This document shows, one piece after another, positions 9,979 through 21,633 of a stretch of DNA of 64,000 nucleotides. The notes below the pieces were generated by a model. The model was not told where the DNA came from and did not search any database. It saw nothing but the letters and a program-made list of their open reading frames with translations. This stretch comes from Azolla caroliniana (taxonomy: Eukaryota > Polypodiophyta). The translations under genes were made by a program, and so were the position numbers. The DNA lies in contig JBHGNT010000003.1 in the NCBI GenBank assembly GCA_043228905.1, forward strand, positions 5,084,001 to 5,148,000, in the 5' to 3' direction. Position 1 is the first letter of the stretch. Every line of letters begins with the position of its first letter.

Positions 9979-10432
9979 TGTCATGATATGGCAAGACTCG
10001 AACCCATGACCTTATGATATATGGGTCGAGCTCTTAACCATCACACCATCTATTGTAATTCATAAGATATTATTTTCATTTATGTTTTATTATAAGAAAG
10101 TAATGTATATTCCAGATTTCTCTGGAACATTCTAGAAGTTTCAGGATTACTCCTGACAACACTATAAAAGAAGGCACTAGGCATTATGTTGAACCAAATT
10201 GGTTCAACGCCAGTCTTAAGCCTCTCAGCCGCTTATACTTATCTTTTCACATAATATATTAGCTGCTGTCATCATCTTTCTCTCTCTCTCATCCTCGCTA
10301 TCTCTCTCTCTCTCTCTCTCTCCTCTTCTCACTTCCTCTCTCGGGAATCTTACGCAGTCCCGTCCTCTTAGTACTAATAGTATTTCTCTTCTTAGTACTA
10401 ATTCCATCTCTGCTTTAGTACTATTCCTCACA
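9979..10432 (+). repeat. Chromovirus 3' LTR
   Basis: The LTR runs from TGTCATGATATGG to CTCACA. Its boundaries are confirmed by the solo copy at 52417-52858 (TGTCATG...CTGACA), which aligns along its length. It carries a tRNA-like module in antisense at the very start of U3, a TATA motif ACTATAAAAGAAGG near 10161, a CT-rich R/U5 and three AGTACTAA motifs near the end. The sequence from 10433 on is LINE. Confidence 0.85.
9985..10050 (-). other. tRNA-like module in the chromovirus LTR (antisense)
   Basis: Read on the minus strand, GATGGTTAAGAGC resembles a D arm/A box, GACC...GGTC can form an anticodon stem around a loop ending ATCATAA (CAT-type), and GGTTCGAGTCT matches the B box GGTTCGANTCC at ten of eleven positions. 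There are about five extra bases in the anticodon arm and the acceptor stem is imperfect. It is tRNA-derived rather than a tRNA gene. The same module is kept in the solo LTR at 52423-52488. Confidence 0.65.
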
Positions 10433-11518
10433 ATGGCTTGTCTTCCAGAGGAGAGGGTCACGAACTCCATCTTGCGGGCATGGTGTCACGTACGACATCA
10501 CTTGGTCAAACACACACCGGAGACACTGATCGAGTGGTCTAGACAACCATTATTTTGGAACCCTCAGGTGCAAACAAGTGACGACATGATGTTAGGCCAG
10601 CTTAAGGCCCTAGCATGGGGAAAGTTGGCGCAAACAGGGCTTCACTCTTTAGATTATTGGAGACGCACGACGACTTTAGGAGGAGCCCAGGAGGTTCCAT
10701 TCCCTCCCCTCAAGGGAGCCATGAAAATGCGGAGATTGATAGTTGAGGCAGTTGATAGGGTTCCGATGGGGGAGGTGAGAGAAGATGCTTGGTTTGGTCT
10801 CTTTGATGAGGCTGGAAGGGTTAAGTTGTTGAAGGGCGTGACGGGTCGGACTTTTCAACTGCATCTAGATGACCCCTTACGCAATGGCTGGCGTACATTG
10901 GGCATCCCTAATGAGGTGCTCATTACCTTTTGGAAGGGTCTCTAGCGTCTCCACTTGCCGGAAAAGATAAAGTTTTTTTGGTGGCAAATCGGTCATAATG
11001 TGGTTTCCGTTGGTGAATGGCTAGGTAAACATGGCGGCCCGTTAGGCTGCCCACTTTGCCATTCACCTATTGAGACTCTGAGGCATTGTCTGTGGGATTG
11101 CACTCACTATCAAAAGGTATGGGATAGAGTGACTCGCCTCCTTGTGGCATGTGAAGTGGAAGGAACAACATCGTGGTGTGTTGCGGCATGGCTTGACCAC
11201 TCCGTTGATAGGTGGACGGACGCCTTCAACGCGGATAGTTGGTGCTACGTATGCATGAGAGGCAAAATCACCAAGATTTGATTTGAGAGAGGCTTGCAGT
11301 CTACATCCCTAGGCTCTGGGACATTTGGATGCTGATCGCAGGCTTCGCCCTGTGGTATGTATGGAAAGTGATCATGGTGCGGCCCCCGGAGGAAGTGATC
11401 ATGGACATATGGTTTGCGCTTATCAGCTGCCTACGAGGGCAATTGGACAAGGTTTGTAGCCATTCCACTGACGTGGGTACTACCCGTTTGCGCTTTTGGC
11501 AGAAATGGCGGAACATGC
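10433..11518 (+). pseudogene. LINE-1 ORF2 C-terminus with RVT zinc-binding domain
   Basis: The frame starts MACLPEERVTNSILRAW and leads into a typical plant LINE C-terminal domain: FQLHLDDPLRNGWRTLGIP, then after a TAG at 10943-10945 (a Trp codon in LINE-type motifs) EKIKFFWWQIGHNVV, GCPLCHSPIETLRHCLWDC and VWDRV. The Cys/His cluster is the zf-RVT domain found in plant LINE ORF2 proteins. A further stop after 11278 (KITKI) breaks the frame before WMLIAGFALWYVWK. Non-functional. Confidence 0.8.
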
Positions 11519-11910
11519 TGTCGTGAAGATTTTCGTCCACGAGTGGAAACCCGAGCAACGAGGGCCAGAGAGCGATGTGCAACGTTGCACATGTACATAA
11601 TGTATTTGTAATAGTAATAAAGGTATAAAGGTGATGTGGTCTTGTACGCACAACCACGCGAGAGAGAGAGGTACTATGCGGTACATAGGTACCTAGTTGT
11701 TTGTGAGGAGGTGGGAGTTAAGGGGGGCCATCGATCTCACCCTCCCCAAATCAAGGCAAATATCCCCTTTGAATGAAGGGGGGATATTTTAGTCTCGTTT
11801 TTGTAAACGGTCTTCCCTCCTTGTGCTATAAAAGGAGAGGGAAGACACCATTGTGGAGGTTTCCCATTTTGCGTTAGAGGGTATACCATTAGATTTAGGG
11901 TTAGTTACAT

Positions 11911-11956
11911 TTCTTCTTCTTCTTCTTCTTCTTCTTCTTCTTCTTCTTCTTCTTCT
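11911..11956. repeat. (CTT)n microsatellite in the solo LTR
   Basis: About fifteen tandem CTT units lie in the R/U5 part of the LTR. E2 LTRs have a shorter GAA/CTT tract at the same relative place. Confidence 0.95.
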
Positions 11957-12223
11957 CCCCCCTTCGTGTTCGCTTAGGTTTTGCTTCAGCTCGTCTCCTG
12001 CGCAAGACCCCGCTCGGCACGACAAGCCCGTGAGCTCCCCGACCGGCGGCTTGGCAGCTGACGACTACTGTAACCTACCTTGGTCCGGCTCGAAGCCGGG
12101 AATGTATTCTTCCTCTTATATATATACATTTGCGTTCGTCTGTGTATATTCGCGTCTCTATTGGTGTCGGGTGCTTCCCCTTTCCTACGTTTCCTGTACA
12201 TAAGGGCGTGAGCCGGGTCAACC

Positions 12224-12268
12224 TGTGTGTGTGTGCGTGCGTGTGTGCGTGCGTGCGTGTGTGTGTGC
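12224..12268. repeat. GT/GC-rich dinucleotide repeat
   Basis: An imperfect (GT)n tract with GC interruptions near the 3' end of the solo LTR. Confidence 0.9.
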
Positions 12269-12766
12269 GAGTCGGTGTTAAGCGCGCGTCCCCTCTCTTT
12301 CTCTCTCTCTCTTCGGTTGCCTCCGGTGTGCTTCTGGGATGCCCCGGAAACGGTGAAGTACGACTTCCTACGCTCCGTCACTCTCTAGTCCAAGACCCCC
12401 GTGGTCCCGCCTTTCTCCACGCACGCGCGTAACAACGCGACAACGCCTATGGTGACACAAGGAGGAAGTGGCCCAAGGTGGAACTACCAGCTCCCCACGC
12501 TGGTTGTTTCCAGCTCACTTACCACCCTCACTTTGTTGTTGACCCCAGGAGTTGTCTCGTAGTAGCCATCATTGAAGGGCATTGTTTTTAGCTATAGGCA
12601 CTTACATTAAGTAGTCAGTCCGAAAGGCGATGTAACTAGTCTCATTTTCTTGAACTTGATCGGAGGGAGATTCCCCGATCTATGTTTAAGCCTGCTTGTA
12701 CACTCTCTTTGTAATAATCCTTCCTAATTAATGGGAAAGTAGCTTCATTGTTGAAAAAAAAAAAGA

Positions 12767-15700
12767 GTTTTTGTCTTTACAAGGATAGGCCTATTATTGG
12801 GAGTTGTAACATACAAAAATAAAGGCCAAATTCCATCCAAATTGATCACATAAATGATTTCAAATTCTCTACACAAGGTTTATCTCGATGCAAAATAATT
12901 AATTTTCCATATCCATGCACTAGTTTTCTACATATTCACATCCTCCAAAAGGATTTTCATTTTCATTGATTGCAAGCAAGACAATCACAATATTGTATGT
13001 CCATTTCATTTATAATTTCACGTTTCCCCATAATTGCATCAAACGTTACCCTAGTTCCAATATGTAAAGCACTTGAATTGGTTGTGACAAGGAGCTAAAC
13101 TTGTCCTAACTACTACATAGTGAAAGATGTGTACGCACTTGCCACAAAAAATGAGACTTATTAATGGGAAGGTCAATGCAATTTTAAAATAAACTTGGAT
13201 TCAAAAATATTTGAGCTCTGCCTAAAACTTCGGGAAAAATGTTATCATCCATACACATGTTTATTCTTTAATGTTTTTCGATTTAGTCAAGTCAATATAC
13301 TATAAACAAAAATGGAAGGCAACATATAGTTTTGAATCTTGATAGTTTATGCTAATAGGTTAGATGCCAACATGCCTACTATAGAAACATGCACCACAAT
13401 CATATCACACATGTGAAAAGGCACGATTCAATGAAGAGTCAATAAACTAAATCACAAATCGGCACAATATTCATTATATTGCCTTTGCGATATAATTGAT
13501 TTTTGAGGAAAACATTCAAAATATAAAAGCTTGTATTGGTTGACCAATAACTTGAACCCTTGAGTTCCTCTAGGCGAAGACATGCAAAATTTATGAAAAG
13601 CGCGTAAATGTTTAAAAGATTAGGATATTTCGACCCACGAGCCATCATAGCATACTTTAGTTATTCATCCCTTGAAATGTAAAATTGTACCCGCGTGTAC
13701 AACAATACGTGGCAAAAGACATACCCTGATGTCAAAGAAGAAAACGAGTATCGATATTAAAAGCATAACTATTCAATGTCGTACTTTTGGTACAATGAAC
13801 ATGGTAAAATATTGGACTTCTGATTCCAATACAAGTAACTTTAACTTATATATGGTTTGTAAAATTTATTGTCGATTGGTTTAACTGTTTAATTCAAACA
13901 CATTGTTATTTCTCAATAAATGTACACGAATTATTAATTTTTTTGTAATGATCAATTAGTGTATAGTATATACAAGTTATTAAATTTTTCTATAATGATC
14001 AATTAGTGTATACGCATTAATAAATTTAACAACGGTGATCAATTTAGTGTAGACAAAATGATAAATTTAACTACATTACTGTACACATGTTTGTGTACAT
14101 GATTTAACACTAAAAAGTGTGTGGTATGGCAACAAAAAAATGGCACGACAGAGAAATCAACATGGCACTCTCTTGTTTGTGAAATGATGTCTTTGTGCCT
14201 CAAGTTCTTTAGTTGTCATTGTAGCCCACCAAAGGTTGAAGGTTAATAGGAAAACACCCTTAGCCATAGAAGTAGAGAAACTGTTAAGGTTCAACTTACA
14301 TACAAAATCCTAATAGACTTATGTATTGTTCCCCAATATAAGAGGAGATTACAACAGGAATGGCAAAATGCTACCTATTTCCCCTCTTCGCGTACATAAA
14401 ATATATATAACTATATTGTTAAATGGATTGTGGTTCGTTCTTCTATGTAAGAATTATCTATTGTATCATTACTAACAAAAATAGGGATTCTACATTCTCT
14501 CTCAAGCGATCATTTTAACATGGTGTTAGTGCCTCTTTTCTATGTCTAATGATTTTCTTACTCATACACTATAGATATAGGCTACATCACCTTACTGTTA
14601 AAGTTTAGATATGTTACATGCATCTGGTGCTCTAGACTTTTCTTCTTATCAAGCTATGACATTTTCCTTGTTTGTGATATTCATGGTAGACTTTGATGCT
14701 TTGGAGATTTCTTTCATGATTTTAATTTTACAAGAGTTTCCTCAAAGTGAGGAGCTTGTATGGTAGGTATTTGAGGAGTTCTATGTTATATTTTTCCCAA
14801 AGTATAAACCCTAAACCGTAAACTTTACCTTGGAGCCATACTAGTTTTGTTTTCATACTCACCAATTTTAGTGTCCACACTTTATCTTCATCATACTCAC
14901 AACATTTCGTCTTGATTGTCATCATCTTGAGTATATTATTAGGACAATTTAGAACACAATTTGGGCCTTGTGAGAAATGTGATATTGGAATATGGATATA
15001 CTTATATAAAAGTCATATCATTACTTATCATTGGAAAGGACTTTCTGTGAGGAGACCAATGATTACTCAATTTGGACTAGGGATATGGAAGTTATAAGTC
15101 CCTAAAAGTTCCACCATGTTAATCTCTTTCCTTTTATTTGAGAGAATTATTTAGAAATATTCCAAATGCTTAAAAAGCCTTGAGTCTAAATTTGGCCAAA
15201 TGCATTGTTCAATAGCCTTCACCTTGCTTTGAGTCTAAATTCTTCTCCTTCTTTTTGGCTGAACTTCATCACTTCTATAGATTTCAATGAATTGTGTTAC
15301 TTTGTTATAGCACATTATGGTCTCTAATCAACATCATTAATATCTTTTAACGTTACTATGTTATATCGTTGATTTTCATGGCTTATTTTTGTGGATAGAA
15401 ATAATTTCACGAAGGATCTTTAAGCCACATAGCAAAGATAATAACAATTGTGTGTCTAAGTGAATGAGTGAGAGAGAGAGAGAGAGATTGCCGCGTTTAG
15501 TTTTCAATTGCTTCTTTCATTTGGGGGTCAAAGAGGTGGAGATCACAAAGAACTTTGGAGTTTGTTGAAAGGTCAAAATTATTATGCATCCCACCCAATT
15601 ATGGGTTTATCTTGTAATAACTATGCAATATTGCATTGATACAAGGTTCTTTATCTTTACAAACAAAGGAGAAACCATGGGTTATTGGTGTTTACATAGT

Positions 15701-16869
15701 CAAACACAAATTTACACGGTTTTATCATTGCTTTGTTGAATCTCTTTGATGGCTATCATCTAAGGCTGAACAAGAATTAAAAGTACATAACTCTAATTAT
15801 GGATGATGGCAAATCGTAAAACATTATTGGCATTCAAAACTGCAACAGACAGAGGTCAAATATGACGTATGAGACCAAAAATATTACATTTTACATAATG
15901 CATGTGAAAGTGAGTAGTGACTCTCGATGTTCAATAACTTTACCAATGAATATTGCAATCGAGAGTGCACATTGTGGTTGTGACAAAAATTCGTGCAAGG
16001 ATTGGCTTTGGTCGAAGATGTGTGGAAATCTTGGTCAAATATCATAAAAAGGCAATACAATGTTTCATAGTGGGATACTCAGATTCTCGAACTCGTTTAG
16101 GGAGAAGTGAGCATAGTCGCCCACTCTCATGACTTGTGCCCGAACACCCAGTCTCACATCGCAATGCATCTGAGCTAAGTCGCATGGAAGCAATGGTTCA
16201 AATGGTAGACAATGGGATGGGTTCTAACACGTATCGATGTATACGGTTTCCCTATTCCACTAATAATATAGTTTAAATGTAATTAGGTGCAACCATAGAT
16301 TGACACATACGTGATATTCATGATATTCGCCATTCGTGATATTCAGAATATTCAAAAATAAGAAATGGCCACAAGAATATTATAAAACCATTCAATAAAA
16401 TAAAGTTATATAAGTAATATAAATTATTTCTTTCACTAAAAAATTAATGAATCCACTAATAATTACATAATTTGGGATTCAATTGAAGTAGGGTTTCATC
16501 CAAATTTTGGGTTTATACAAACCCTAAGTTTGCATATTAAAAACATCACTACATCCATTGGGCAGAGGATGTAGAGCGAGACGAGGATGTTAGACATGAA
16601 GAGAAAATAAGGTTGAAATTAGGGTTTTCAATAAAAACCCTACTTTTAAGGCCAAGAGTAGGATGGAGGGGGAAGCGAGGATGTAGGCATCATGCACAGG
16701 ATGCAGAGGGAGGTGAGGTTGATGTTCACTCTTTGTTCGCTAAAAGAAAAGACGAATATTTTTTATTATTTAAAAAACCCGAATACTTTTATAACCATTA
16801 GTATTTGTATTCATTTGCATTCGTGGGGGAGACCCCGCAAATGTGAATATGTCAATCAATGGGGGCAAC
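12767..16869. other. Unassigned AT-rich DNA
   Basis: No protein-coding signal could be recognised. Contents noted: a three-copy imperfect repeat at 13910-14080, a short GA microsatellite at about 15465-15486 and scattered short frames without family resemblance. Confidence 0.4.
13910..14080. repeat. Imperfect tandem repeat of about 62 bp, three copies
   Basis: The unit contains a variable TGTACAC or TATAC start, a TTATTAATTT-like block and AATGATCAATTAGTGTA. It recurs at roughly 13950, 13997 and 14035 with increasing divergence. Confidence 0.6.
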
Positions 16870-17475
16870 ATGTGTAGTATAATATGTGAAACGTGATGTT
16901 AAGCGTTTGGATTACACCACGATCGGTTAGGAAAAAGAGAGCACCAACAAGGACGTAGTACGGCTAAAGGAACTATGAAGAGGAAATGGCAAGACGAGAA
17001 GTAGCTAATCGACAGCCAAGTGTGAAAGAGTTAGTGTGAAAGAGTCATACCCTAAATGTAAATACTATATAAAACACATTGTGGTGGCTTTGTAAGGGTT
17101 CTTCCATTTGAAAGGTCTCCCTATTGATTAAGAGCTAGAGTTTCTTCTCCTCCTTGTATCCCTTAACTTAAGAGAGATTAGTGAAGTGTTTAGTTAGAGA
17201 ACACTAATCTCTCCTCCTTGTTGGCGCTAGACCTCTTAGCAAAGAAGGTTAATAAACATATTCATTACCCTTATTGTCTATGAGAGTGAGCTTGAGAGAG
17301 TGAGAGAGATATCATGCTTAATAATCCATTAATCGTTAAGTGGGTGTGAGGTTCAGAGGTGTTTGACGACCATCTCTGCCTGATTTGCCAGTCTGAGCTC
17401 CGTAAACGACATCGAGGAGTGATTAATTCCATCGATACATAGATCTTACACACGTGAGCCTCCACATTTGACCCA
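16870..17475 (+). repeat. Possible LTR remnant
   Basis: A TATA motif ACTATATAAAACAC near 17067 is followed by sequence typical of plant LTR R/U5. A 12-bp hairpin, GAGAGATTAGTG (17172-17183) with CACTAATCTCTC (17202-17213), lies downstream. No terminal motifs or target duplication could be defined, so this is tentative. Confidence 0.3.
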
Positions 17476-17531
17476 TGTCATGATGCATTGGCATTGCAAA
17501 AAGGCTCTAGTGATGCATCATGAAGCAAGTG

Positions 17532-17996
17532 TGTTGCCTCCTATTAAGAATTAGGTAAGTAATCAAGGGTTAATTAGTACCTAATTATGTGATTAAGTTA
17601 AGCGGAAGATTAAGTGATATGTGTGTGTGTGTGTGAGAGGAAGAGAGAGAGAGAGAGAGAGAGACAGAAAGAGATACACTCATGAGCAACACAAGATGGG
17701 GGATGATTAACTCTATATTAAATTAGGATTATCATCATCAAATACAAAAATACCTACAATGAGGTATATATAGATCTCACGTGCAAGGGTGCACATGTGT
17801 GAGTATAATATAGGTACAAAAGTGTAAGTCCTATATTAAATGTACTTGGGAATGGAGGATCTAGAATATCCCACTTAAGTATAATGTCCTATTTAAGGCG
17901 TTATAGTCAACACTTCTAACTAGATTCTATCTAGGTAACTACGAAGTTACATGGTTGACTAAATAACTAAACTAAGTTGAGCTTGATCTCTCAACA
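17532..17996 (-). repeat. Copia-1 3' LTR
   Basis: Termini TGTTGCC...CTCAACA on the plus strand form the inverted ends TGTTG/CAACA. On the minus strand a TATA-like ATCTATATATACC lies near 17765, and a CT/GT microsatellite sits in R/U5. The purine tract at 17997 fixes its orientation. The 5' LTR is not in the window. Confidence 0.8.
17621..17664. repeat. (GT)n-(GA)n compound microsatellite
   Basis: Seven GT units run into a GA tract with minor interruptions, inside the Copia-1 LTR. Confidence 0.95.
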
Positions 17997-18012
17997 CGCC
18001 CCCTCAAGCTCA
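17997..18012 (-). other. Polypurine tract of Copia-1
   Basis: The minus strand reads TGAGCTTGAGGGGGCG directly before the LTR start TGTTGAGAG. Confidence 0.75.
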
Positions 18013-19865
18013 GTGTGAGGCATTTGACATCCGCTTTGGCTTTCGTCGACTTCGTGTGCTTCCGTTTGGCCTTCAACTTTTCTTCGCGGTGGTAATCTCG
18101 GTTCCTCCCCCTCATGCCGGTGATGAAGGCTTGTAGTGTGTGGGCGAAGGTCGACTACTTCCACCCATCGTGAGTTACGAGCCGCTTCGGTGGAGCTCTT
18201 GGGCTCTTGTTCGGCTGCTACCTTCATCGCGAAGGCATAGTGATGGGTTATGTACTCGTTGTAGCCGAGCCGAGTGACGTAGCTCTAGATGAGTGTCGAA
18301 GTTTTTTGTTCGCTGATGTGAGCCCCTTCTTTGCTTTGGGTGTCCGCATGATGGGTACACTGAACTCACTGTGTAGTGAGGGAGCCGACACATCCGAATC
18401 ACTGTCATCGGGGTGATCAACTTCGTATTCAGGCATCTTACCTTTGCCTTTGTCCAAGTTCGTACTTGGTCGTGACATGCTTGGGTCGCGTGGGGGCTCT
18501 TGTGGCCCACTAGGCCTTGCCGTAATCGGACTTTCTTCGAAAATGTGTTCGAAGTGATCTCCATCTTCTACCTCTTGTTCGGCGGATTCTGGGTCGAGCG
18601 GAGTCGGAGTCGAAGTTGTCTCTGGTGCGTACTAGGATGCAGACTTGTCAAGGGTAAAGGGTTGTAGCACTTGTATGCCTTCTTCTCGGATGAGTATCCT
18701 ATGAAGATACAATCCTCCGACTTCGCGTCGGGCTTCTGTCATTGTTCTTTCGGGATGCGTGCATTCGCAATGCTTTTGAACACCTTGAGGTGCGACAGGA
18801 TCACCTTCCTTCCGACGAGGAGCTCGTATGGAGTTAGCTCATGCACTCCATTAACGGTGCATCAATTCATGAGATAGACGGTCGTGGATGCCACATCGGC
18901 CCAATAGAAGTTTGGCATGTGCTTCTCATGTAACATGGCCCGTGCTGCCTCGAGTATTTGCTGATTTTTCCTTTCGGCTACTCCATTTTTTTTGTGGTGT
19001 GTGTCGGCACGAGAATTCTCTCCGAATGCCTTCACTTTGGAGGTAGGAGGTGAATTCTTCGAAGAAGTACTCCTTTCCTCCATCCGATCATAGGCATCGA
19101 ATATGCCGACCGGTTTCTTTTTCGACTTGCTCCTTGAGCTTTTGGAAATGGCAGAACACTTCACTCTTCTTCTTCATTGGGAAGATCCACGCGTAGCGCA
19201 AGTACTCGTCGATGAAGGTGACGTAGAATCGGCATCCGTCGATCGTCGGCATTTGAGCCGGTCCCCATACATCCGAGTGTATGATGTCGAGGAGGCCTTT
19301 GCTCGCGTGGCTCTCCTTCGGGAATGGGAGTCGATGTTGTTTGCTGAGTTGACATGCTTCACATATTCGGTCGACTCGTTTCGACTCGAATGTTGGAAGT
19401 CCGATGACGACTCCCTTGGTTTGCATTGCTCGAAGCCATTGGAGGTTTATGTGGCTGATTCTCTTGGGCCACAACTCGATGCTAGTTTCGGTTTTGAGAC
19501 CTTTAACGTACATTGTCGATTTAACCTCGTTCAAATCGAGGATGAACATTCGACCATCTATCCGCCCCTTAACTATGAGTCGGCCATCTTTCTCGATGAA
19601 GCATCCTTCGTTGTTGAACCGGACTTGCATACCTTGCTCCACAATTTGGCCGACTGAGACCAAATTCTTCGTTATTGTGGGCATGTGCAAGACATTCTTG
19701 ATGCAGTTGCTTGGCCTTCATTGCCGAATGGAACATTGTCGATGTGCCGAATCAGATGTGTGGTGTCGTCACCCATCTCTATGACGCCGGGTCGATCGGG
19801 TGTGCGCAAATCACAGAACCACTCTTCGTGGGATGTCATGTGATGTGAGGCGCCGGAATCGACGA
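18000..19865 (-). pseudogene. Copia-1 pol: protease end, integrase, truncated RT
   Basis: From 19690 leftward the frame shows ITKNLVSVGQIVEQGM (downstream of the protease), the integrase zinc finger (SHINLQW...CEACQLSKQHRLPF) and the first catalytic Asp (IIHSDVWGPA). The second Asp lies in SDGGKEYFFEEF just after a TGA that replaces a codon near 19090. The Glu is in NGVAERKNQQILEAARAML (18862-19164 frame). A linker rich in Ser/Asp follows, then ITHHYAFAMKVAAEQEP and STEAARNSRWVE, the normal RT start, after which RT and RNase H are absent. Several stops and frame changes occur. Confidence 0.8.
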
Positions 19866-19866
19866 A

Positions 19867-20868
19867 CTACTTGGAGGTGCTTGCAGAGTCGGATGTCGTC
19901 ATAGAGTTCGCCCTATACCTCATTACGAATAGTCCGCCGTAGTCATCATATTCGGAGTTGGTGGCGTAATTTGTGAGTTGTCTACTTGTCGAAGCCGACT
20001 CGCTTCTTCTTTTTCGGCACTCCTCGCGGTGGCCGATTTTGCCATAATAATTGTAAGTTGCGGGCCTCATTTTCCAACGTTCTTCGGGATGGAAGCTTCC
20101 CCTTCTTCTGAAGGTACCTTGATGGCTTCCGTCTTGTTGTCAAAGGTTTGAGTTCCATTCGTGTGATGGGTCTAATCGACCTCTTCTACCGCCTCGACCT
20201 CGTCCTCGGCCACCATCCGAATTCGAGAAGAACATTTGTCCTTCTGATGTCTTAGTTTTGGTTTGGACGTGGTTCTCTTCAACCATTAGCATTGATTGAA
20301 GGTCGTAGAACGAAGGGGGGATTTCCCTCGCCAAGATTTCCGTCCTCAACAAGTCGAATCGTTGTGTGAGGCCGGCCCAAGCATACTTGAACCATCTCGT
20401 CTTCATCGACGTTTATTTTGATGGAGCCAAGTGAGTCGCAAATGCTCTTGATCTTTGCGGTGTAGTTCAACACAAACATGTCTTTTTGCCAAATGTTGTT
20501 CAACTCTTGTCGGAGTTGAAGCTTTCGGGGGGCGTGTTGGTGGCGAACATTTTCTTTAAGTTCACCCACGCTTCTTTAGGCGTATTGGCGTCTCGAATGT
20601 GGCTAAGCATGTGGTCGTGGACGCATGTTGCCAAGCAATACATGACTCAACTCGCCGCTTGCTCCCATGTTGCGTAGTCGGCGTTCTTTGAGTCAGGTTG
20701 ATTTTCTTGAGCGTAGTTAATGTAGCTCCAATACCCTTTGCCGACGAGGTATTGGGTCATCTTGTACTCCCAAGATGAATAATTACCCCGGTCTTGCTTT
20801 TCACTAGGGAGCGAGCTACCCATTTGTGTGTTCATTTTGATGTAGTGTCTTCCTTCGATCACGTACAC
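19867..20868 (-). pseudogene. Copia-1 gag and degenerate zinc knuckle
   Basis: The N-terminal part (20647-20868) has LPSEKQDRGNYSSWEYKM and GYWSYINYAQE, a UBN2-type copia gag start. The middle frames (20140-20569) carry LQLRQELNNIWQ and ARFDLL-like gag text and a Gly/Arg-rich tail. The knuckle at about 20030-20060 reads YNYYGKIGHREEC, so the first two Cys of C-x2-C-x4-H-x4-C are lost. Two or three frameshifts separate the pieces. Confidence 0.75.
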
Positions 20869-20870
20869 GT

Positions 20871-21557
20871 TGTCACGTTGTTACACGCGTGCGTGGAGAA
20901 CAAGGCGGGACCACTGGGGTCTTGGACCGAGGAATAGGTGGGGAAAAGAGAGAGAGGGAGAGAGAGACACGCTCACACACGGATAGACAAAGAAGCGTGC
21001 GGGAACACAGCCCGATCAACACAAGAGACACAAGTTGGGCAGGAGATAGAGTATAAGAACGCGTATATAAATATATGTATGCAGATGACTTGAACGGTTA
21101 CAGTTGATCAGGTCGGCGAGACGGGTGTCGACGCCTAATCACCCACGCACACAGGAGAGCAAGATGGAGATCCTACCGGAAGCACACGGGCATTCCACGG
21201 AGCAGGATCAGCCTCCTGAGAACCTGCACAAAAGAAAGCTATGGAGAATGACAGAGAAGAAGAGCTCGGTCCCAGTCCGACAGCACTTCGTCCCCTCTAG
21301 CGCGCTCTCCTTTTTCTCCCCCGTCTCCCTCTCTTTTATAGCTCAAGGAGGGAGACCGTTTCACCCGTTTACATCACATTAATTCTCTGTCCTTTCGGAC
21401 AGAGATACTCCTCGATTTCCCTTATAGAATATTGCTACCTAGGATCTAACCTTTGTGCCTACCTATCTACCATACGACAAGGGACGTGCCCACGTGTAAG
21501 GGCTGGTTCACACACATAACACACGGTTTGCGCCTGGGGAAGGTTTTCTTCACGACA
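20871..21557 (-). repeat. E3 3' LTR
   Basis: The plus-strand text runs TGTCACGTTGTTACACGCG...TTTTCTTCACGACA. The minus-strand promoter area is marked by GAGCTATAAAAGAG near 21335-21350. The outline (TGTCGTGAAG start, GGTCTTGG near the 3' end, ACGCGTGTAACAACG) is shared with the LTRs at 11519, 22558 and 48949. Confidence 0.8.
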
Positions 21558-21633
21558 TCCGCCCCCACCTAACCGCGCATCCACCGGTATGCGCCAAAAT
21601 TGGGTCCCTATGGGAGAAAACCGGTCCTTGCTT

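Larger units (their letters stand above)
5176..10432 (+). mobile_element. 5'-truncated chromovirus (Ty3/gypsy with chromodomain)
   Basis: The gene order gag, protease, RT, RNase H, integrase, chromodomain, purine tract and LTR is complete on the plus strand, but the 5' LTR and primer binding site are missing because the element starts at a junction with repeat A. At least three in-frame stop codons (after 6640, at 8203-8205 and at 8527-8529) and two or three frameshifts disable it. Several stops are single Trp-to-TGA changes. The 3' LTR (9979-10432) abuts LINE sequence. A solo LTR of the same family is at 52417-52858. The RT and chromodomain resemble chromoviruses, and the aromatic cage of the chromodomain is complete (see findings). 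Confidence 0.9.
11519..12442 (+). repeat. Solo LTR in LINE-1 with 4-bp target duplication
   Basis: The sequence runs TGTCGTGAAGATTTTCG...AACAACGCGACA, with a TATA motif GCTATAAAAGGAGAG near 11827, a TTAGGGTTAG stretch, a CTT microsatellite and a GT-rich block. Flanks are ATGC (11515-11518) and ACGC (12443-12446). Removing the LTR plus one copy gives GAACACGCCTATGG, which matches the uninterrupted LINE-2 copy GAACACGTCTATGG, so the boundaries are firm. The left copy shows a C-to-T change at the CpG. Confidence 0.85.
10433..12764 (+). mobile_element. LINE-1: 3' part of a non-LTR retrotransposon, split by a solo LTR
   Basis: The plus-strand LINE starts abruptly at the chromovirus LTR and continues through the ORF2 C-terminus, a 3' untranslated tail and an A11 run at 12754-12764. 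A 924-bp solo LTR (11519-12442) interrupts it. It is closely similar to LINE-2 (47336-57803, minus) from MACLPEER onward, including the tail text CGAAAGGCGATGTAACTAG. Only the 3' third of the element remains. Confidence 0.85.
17532..20870 (-). mobile_element. Copia-1: internally deleted Ty1/copia element
   Basis: On the minus strand the order is gag, protease region, GAG-pre-integrase, integrase, start of RT, purine tract and 3' LTR. RT core and RNase H are missing: the frame passes from integrase tail through an EPKSSTEAARNSRW-type RT start straight into sequence adjoining the purine tract. The 5' end is cut by the gypsy element E3, whose LTR starts at 20871. It could have moved only with help in trans. 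Confidence 0.85.

Noticed and set aside
9985-10050. Genuine tRNA-Met gene
   Set aside because: The anticodon arm has extra bases, the acceptor stem does not pair well and the module lies inside an LTR in all copies. It is tRNA-like only.
11789-12025. Arg-rich minus-strand frame and the Leu-rich plus-strand frame at 11853-12203
   Set aside because: Both come from the CTT repeat and flanking solo-LTR sequence.
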